A stretch of DNA of 17,623 nt from Muribaculaceae bacterium. Lineage in GTDB: Bacteria; Bacteroidota; Bacteroidia; Bacteroidales; Muribaculaceae. Below are positions 14,946 to 17,623 of the stretch, piece by piece. The translations under genes and the position numbers were made by a program. Numbering within the stretch: the first letter of the stretch is position 1; each line of letters opens with the position of its first letter. Under the pieces are notes generated by a model. It did not search any database. It was not told where the DNA came from and worked only from the letters and a program-made list of their open reading frames with translations. The stretch spans positions 1 to 17,623 of the forward strand of contig VSPD01000055.1 of the NCBI GenBank assembly GCA_009775125.1, in the 5' to 3' direction.

Positions 14946-15099
14946 GTAGATGTTAAAAATTAACAGACAATATATTCGAGATGATTTTTGAGGCGATTTC
15001 TTCCGAGGAGGAAATCGGCCAAAAAGCATCCGAAGATATGGCTGTCGAAATAAAACAACATCTGCTTGTAAATATAAATTAATTTTTAACATCTACTTA
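14943..15099. mobile_element. MITE-like element flanked by TA, inserted at the galM stop
   Basis: A 153-bp core (14945-15097) with perfect terminal inverted repeats, starting AGTAGATGTTAAAAATTAA at the left and mirrored at the right end (15079-15097). A TA dinucleotide flanks each side (14943-14944 and 15098-15099), as expected from target duplication by a TA-targeting transposase such as IS630/Tc1-mariner types. It encodes no transposase. It has an internal near-perfect hairpin (14995-15016). With the element and one TA removed, galM would keep a TAA stop and be followed by the next start codon after 16 nt, so the element splits an originally tight operon. Confidence 0.72.
14981..15082 (+). 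CDS. 33-residue small frame inside the MITE-like element
   Basis: An ATG-started frame of 33 codons ends within the right terminal repeat. The product begins MIFEAISSEEEIGQKASED, is acidic in the first half and ends in a hydrophobic stretch (QHLLVNIN). Nothing recognised. It spans most of the interior of the element, and its hairpin region encodes ISSEEEIG. It may well be a chance frame. Conservation across other copies would be needed to take it as a gene. Confidence 0.2.
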   Translation: MIFEAISSEEEIGQKASEDMAVEIKQHLLVNIN

Positions 15100-15116
15100 A
15101 CCTATATTACTTCGAC

Positions 15117-16022
15117 ATGAAACCGACATTATACATTCTTGCTGCCGGCATGGGCTCGCGCTACGGCGGCCTCAAACAACTCGACGGCCTCGGCCCCAAC
15201 GGCGAAACAATCATGGACTACTCTATCTACGATGCCATCCAGGCCGGATTCGGCAAAGTGGTGTTTGTAATCCGCAAAGATTTCGAGCAGGATTTCCGCG
15301 ATAAAGTGCTTTCGAAATACGAAGGCCACATCCCCGTGGAGGTGGTATTCCAAAGCCTCGACGCGCTCCCCGAAGGCTACACCTGCCCGGCCGACCGCAC
15401 CAAGCCCTGGGGCACAAACCACGCCGTGCTCATGGCTAAGGGCGTAATCAACGAACCCTTTGCCGTAATCAACGCCGACGACTTCTACGGCCGCGACGCT
15501 TTCCGCGTCATGGCAGAAGACCTTATGCGCGAGCGCACCCGCAAAGGCGACTACTCGATGGTGGGCTTCCGCGTAGGCAACACCATGACCGAAAACGGCA
15601 CCGTAGCCCGTGGAGTATGCTCGACAAAAGACGGCCTGCTCACCGACGTGGTGGAACGCACCTCTATCGGCTACCGCGCCGCCGACCATGCCATAACCTT
15701 CACCGACGAAAACGGCGTAGAGCAGGTGCTCGAGCCCAACACTCCCGTGTCGATGAACCTCTGGGGATTCACTCCCGACTATTTCGAATTCAGCGACCGC
15801 GAGTTCCGCCGCTTCCTCGATGCCGACATCAACACTCCGAAAGCCGAATACTTCATTCCCCACGCCATCGACACGCTCATCAACTCCGGCGAGGCCACCG
15901 TGCGCGTGCTCGACACCGACTCAAAATGGTTTGGCGTGACATATGCAGCCGACCGTCCCGGCGTTGTCGAGAAATTCGCCTCACTCCACGCCGACGGCAC
16001 CTACCCCTCCCCGTTGTTCTGA
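15117..16022 (+). CDS. Sugar-phosphate nucleotidyltransferase family protein
   Basis: A 301-residue Rossmann-like nucleotidyltransferase (NTP_transferase fold, the GalU/RfbA superfamily). The N-terminal signature LAAGMGSRYGGLKQ (8-21) has the Gly-x-Gly-x-Arg loop and Lys20 of sugar-1-phosphate pyrophosphorylases. KPWGTNHAVL (96-105) suits the base-binding segment. INADDFYG (118-125) holds the metal-binding aspartates. Late motifs are SMNLWGFTPDYFE and KWFGVTYAADRPG. Such enzymes join NTP and a sugar-1-phosphate to give NDP-sugar and pyrophosphate, in the cytoplasm. The exact sugar and nucleotide are unknown. Its position behind galK-galE-galM, with no galT in the cluster, suggests a galactose-1-phosphate or glucose-1-phosphate substrate (inference). 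The ATG at 15117 is the first in frame and begins a typical beta-strand (PTLYILAAG). Confidence 0.88.
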   Translation: MKPTLYILAAGMGSRYGGLKQLDGLGPNGETIMDYSIYDAIQAGFGKVVFVIRKDFEQDFRDKVLSKYEGHIPVEVVFQSLDALPEGYTCPADRTKPWGTNHAVLMAKGVINEPFAVINADDFYGRDAFRVMAEDLMRERTRKGDYSMVGFRVGNTMTENGTVARGVCSTKDGLLTDVVERTSIGYRAADHAITFTDENGVEQVLEPNTPVSMNLWGFTPDYFEFSDREFRRFLDADINTPKAEYFIPHAIDTLINSGEATVRVLDTDSKWFGVTYAADRPGVVEKFASLHADGTYPSPLF

Positions 16023-16157
16023 TTCACAATTCACCATCGGGCTTCGCCCGTAATGCACAATGCACAATTCACGATTGGCTTCGCACTGAAAGTCAATCGT
16101 GCATCGTGAATTGTGCATTGTGCATCGTGCATCGTGCATTAAAAAAAATTGTGCATT
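16021..16157. repeat. Heptanucleotide repeat array in two orientations
   Basis: Six contiguous 7-nt units of form GTG(C/A)AT(C/T) lie at 16099-16140, and one more gtgcatt at 16151-16157. The left part has the reverse-complement units: gattcac and aattcac at 16021-16034, then aatgcac twice and aattcac at 16052-16072. This gives a perfect 23-nt inverted repeat (16053-16075 with 16103-16125) and a small cgggc-ttc-gcccg hairpin at 16038-16050. The array starts at the stop codon of the nucleotidyltransferase and ends next to the ECF-type promoter. Confidence 0.8.
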
Positions 16158-16159
16158 GT

Positions 16160-16190
16160 TGTAACCTTTCGTTGCTTTCGCTGCATCTAA
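16160..16190 (+). promoter_or_regulatory. ECF-sigma-type promoter of the DUF6249/sigma operon
   Basis: TGTAACC (16160-16166) followed after 16 nt by GCATCTAA (16183-16190) resembles the -35 TGTAAC / -10 CGTCT-type promoters read by Bacteroidetes ECF sigma factors. Transcription would begin about 16197, leaving a leader of about 25 nt. The operon it heads encodes an ECF sigma factor, so autoregulation is likely (inference). No TAnnTTTG box is evident here. Confidence 0.6.
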
Positions 16191-16221
16191 CAGGTGTACA
16201 AACCCAAAAAACAATTCAAAA

Positions 16222-16620
16222 ATGGACCACAACGTTATTGAAATTACCGGAATAATCGCCGTATTCGGTATGCCGGTGCTGATAGCATTGATTGTAATGC
16301 TATACATCTCAAAACAAAAACGCGACAAGTACCACATGATCGAGACAATGGTGAAAAACGGTCAGCCCGTGCCCGATTACATCTTCAAGGACAATGGCGC
16401 TCCCGAAGAATCCTCAATGCAAATGCTGCGTAACGGCCTGATATACATCGCCATCGGTATCGGCCTGGCAATAGCCCTGTGGGGATTCGGCCTCAACGAC
16501 GCCATAGGAATCGCCTCGATTCCCGCTCTGGTTGGCTGCGCATATCTGGTAGCCTACTTTGTTGCCCGCGGGAAAGAAAAAGCACAGACAGGAAAATCAG
16601 AATCCGACAACACGCACTGA
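16222..16620 (+). CDS. DUF6249-like membrane protein
   Basis: A 132-residue inner-membrane protein with three predicted helices at about 8-30, 71-90 and 96-114. Between the first two is a charged cytoplasmic-looking loop (SKQKRDKYHMIETMVKNGQPVPDYIFKD). The pattern of a first helix, a basic stretch, then M(V/I)xNGQPVPxxI and LRNGLIYIAIGIGLA matches the small DUF6249 family found next to ECF sigma genes in Bacteroidales. Function is not established. It is the first gene of the operon, 8 nt upstream of the sigma factor, so it may sense or transmit an envelope state to the sigma system (inference). No enzymatic motif is visible. It starts about 25 nt after the predicted transcription start. Confidence 0.82.
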   Translation: MDHNVIEITGIIAVFGMPVLIALIVMLYISKQKRDKYHMIETMVKNGQPVPDYIFKDNGAPEESSMQMLRNGLIYIAIGIGLAIALWGFGLNDAIGIASIPALVGCAYLVAYFVARGKEKAQTGKSESDNTH

Positions 16621-16628
16621 TCCGGGCC

Positions 16629-17153
16629 ATGCGACAAAAGATATTAGAGCTTTCACTTCTGTCGCAATGCGCGCTTGCCGACAACCGGCAAGCGTTTGGC
16701 CGTCTGGTAGAGATGTACTCGCCGCAGGTGCGCCGCTTCCTGCTAAACCTCACAAAAGGCGACGCCGTGCTCACCGACGACCTCTCGCAAGAAACGTTTA
16801 TCAAGGCATACATTTCCATCCGCAGTTTCAAAGGCCTGTCCCACTTCTCGACATGGCTCTACAAAATTGCCTATAATGAATACATGGCCTGGCTCCGGCG
16901 AAGAAGCGACGAACCGCTCGACCCCGGCTATGACGCTCCCGACACCGGCCCCGACGATGACGACTCCCGCACGGCAGATGTAATGGAAGCCGTCGACGCC
17001 CTGGCGGAACCCACACGCTCGATAGTAATTCTCTTTTATTGCGAGGACCGCCCCATAAAAGAAATAGCCCAAATCTTAGGGCTAAACATCAACACGGTGA
17101 AAGTATATCTCAAACGCGGACGCGACCGCCTTCAACAAAAATTCTCGAAATGA
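16629..17153 (+). CDS. ECF-type RNA polymerase sigma factor
   Basis: A 174-residue alternative sigma factor that directs RNA polymerase to a specific promoter set. Region 2 (about 20-92) shows QAFGRLVEMYSPQVRRFL, DDLSQETFIKAY and FSTWLYKIAYNEYMAWLRRR. An acidic linker (about 100-117, rich in Asp and Pro) follows. Region 4 (about 118-170) has LAEPTRSIVILFYCED and the helix-turn-helix IKEIAQILGLNINTVKVYLKRG. No region 3 is present, as usual for ECF factors. The start at 16629 (MRQKILEL) is 8 nt after the DUF6249 stop. The stop overlaps the next start as ATGA. The upstream promoter resembles the kind such factors recognise, which suggests positive autoregulation. Confidence 0.93.
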   Translation: MRQKILELSLLSQCALADNRQAFGRLVEMYSPQVRRFLLNLTKGDAVLTDDLSQETFIKAYISIRSFKGLSHFSTWLYKIAYNEYMAWLRRRSDEPLDPGYDAPDTGPDDDDSRTADVMEAVDALAEPTRSIVILFYCEDRPIKEIAQILGLNINTVKVYLKRGRDRLQQKFSK

Positions 17154-17446
17154 ACGACAAGGAACTGAAAACACTCATACGCGAAAACATGCGGCGCGAC
17201 CCCGGCAACCCCTTCTTTACGCGCAAGGTAATGAACCGCCTGCCCGAGCCGTCGTCGTCGCCGGCAGCCCGTTGGATATTCCGCGCCACCTGGCTTGCCT
17301 GCGCAGCCATCCTCGCTGCCCTGTGGCTCGACTTCATCAACAACTCCACCGCTTCGCCCCACCCCATCCTCTCCCTCATCCTCCTCTGGTCCGCCACCCT
17401 CTTTGTAATATACACCTCCCTCCGCCGCGCAATCCACAATACATAA
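17150..17446 (+). CDS. Two-helix membrane protein, possible anti-sigma regulator (DUF5056-like)
   Basis: A 98-residue protein translationally coupled to the sigma factor (ATGA overlap). The cytoplasmic N-terminus contains NPFFTRKVMNRLPE (20-33), resembling the FxxxVMxxLP motif of small DUF5056-type proteins found after Bacteroidales ECF sigma genes. Two transmembrane helices follow (about 42-63 and 70-92), with both ends predicted inside. By position and topology it may hold or tune the sigma factor at the membrane (inference); no zinc-binding anti-sigma motif (HxxxCxxC) is present. The family assignment is from memory of the motif and is moderate. The longer in-frame reading from 17039 overlaps the sigma gene and is rejected. 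Confidence 0.75.
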   Translation: MNDKELKTLIRENMRRDPGNPFFTRKVMNRLPEPSSSPAARWIFRATWLACAAILAALWLDFINNSTASPHPILSLILLWSATLFVIYTSLRRAIHNT

Positions 17447-17507
17447 TAATAAGAAGAAGTGGATTACATCGGTACGCAAATAAGACCAACTTCTGCTTTT
17501 ATTATTT
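17444..17507 (+). terminator. Possible terminator of the sigma operon
   Basis: An imperfect inverted repeat pairs aataataagaagaagt (about 17445-17460) with acttctgcttttattatt (17489-17506), leaving a loop of about 28 nt, just past the last stop codon. The distal arm is T-rich. The stem is AT-rich and gapped, so this is a weak prediction. Confidence 0.3.
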
Positions 17508-17623
17508 AAACAAATTGTCAAGTCTCTGCTCGATAGATGGCCTCTCGAGGTTAGTATTTTGCTACAAATTTACTGACATTCAAATATATTTATTTCTATT
17601 CATTTTCAAGCAATTACAGCTTT
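17508..17623. other. AT-rich end of window, no gene recognised
   Basis: No frame of useful length is seen. On the minus strand two sequences match the -7 box TAnnTTTG: TAAATTTG near 17564-17571 and TATATTTG near 17585-17592. They are possible promoters but are also expected by chance in AT-rich DNA. Confidence 0.4.

Noticed and set aside
16021..16157. CRISPR array
   Set aside because: Units are 7 nt with no spacers and occur in both orientations, so this is a short tandem repeat array.
17523..17579. Short minus-strand peptide containing LERPSIEQRLDNLFK
   Set aside because: It looks protein-like, but the frame is under 20 codons, is bounded by a stop upstream and has no start codon. It may be the remnant of a gene end, but this cannot be supported.
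1..17623. tRNA, rRNA or known riboswitch
   Set aside because: No cloverleaf, rRNA-like segment or recognisable riboswitch core was found by reading the gaps between genes. A covariance-model scan could not be run.

Overview
The window looks like chromosomal DNA from a Bacteroidales bacterium, most likely a gut Muribaculaceae-type organism of moderately high GC. This is inferred from gene content and signals, not from a database match: Bacteroidetes-type promoters (-7 box TAnnTTTG), a PsiD-like decarboxylase, a DUF4861 domain, and a DUF6249 / ECF sigma / small membrane protein operon. Coding density is high from 877 to 17446, and both ends are gene-free or repeat-rich.

Layout. Positions 1-876 hold no convincing gene. 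They are a mosaic of short interspersed repeats, triloop hairpins and a nested inverted-repeat element. Positions 877-8176 are a minus-strand block, read right to left: recG (helicase), a secreted GH3 beta-glucosidase, a PsiD-like phosphatidylserine/amino-acid decarboxylase, and an MltF-like lytic transglycosylase lipoprotein. A strong intrinsic terminator separates the last two. Positions 8177-8289 are a short divergent promoter region with one recognisable -7 box on each strand.

Positions 8290-16022 are plus-strand. They begin with an unusual 1065-residue protein that joins a cytoplasmic TPR-like region, one transmembrane helix and a periplasmic DUF4861 domain. Then come galK, galE, galM and a sugar-phosphate nucleotidyltransferase. 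galE and galM overlap by 4 bases. A 26-nt-arm palindromic repeat lies between galK and galE. A 153-bp MITE-like element is inserted exactly at the galM stop codon, between galM and the nucleotidyltransferase. There is no galT in the cluster, so the nucleotidyltransferase is a candidate for making UDP-galactose directly from galactose-1-phosphate (inference).

Positions 16023-16221 contain an array of 7-nt repeats in both orientations, then an ECF-type promoter. Positions 16222-17446 are a compact operon encoding a DUF6249 membrane protein, an ECF sigma factor and a two-helix membrane protein that probably acts as its regulator. The promoter resembles autoregulated ECF promoters. Positions 17447-17623 are AT-rich with no gene recognised.
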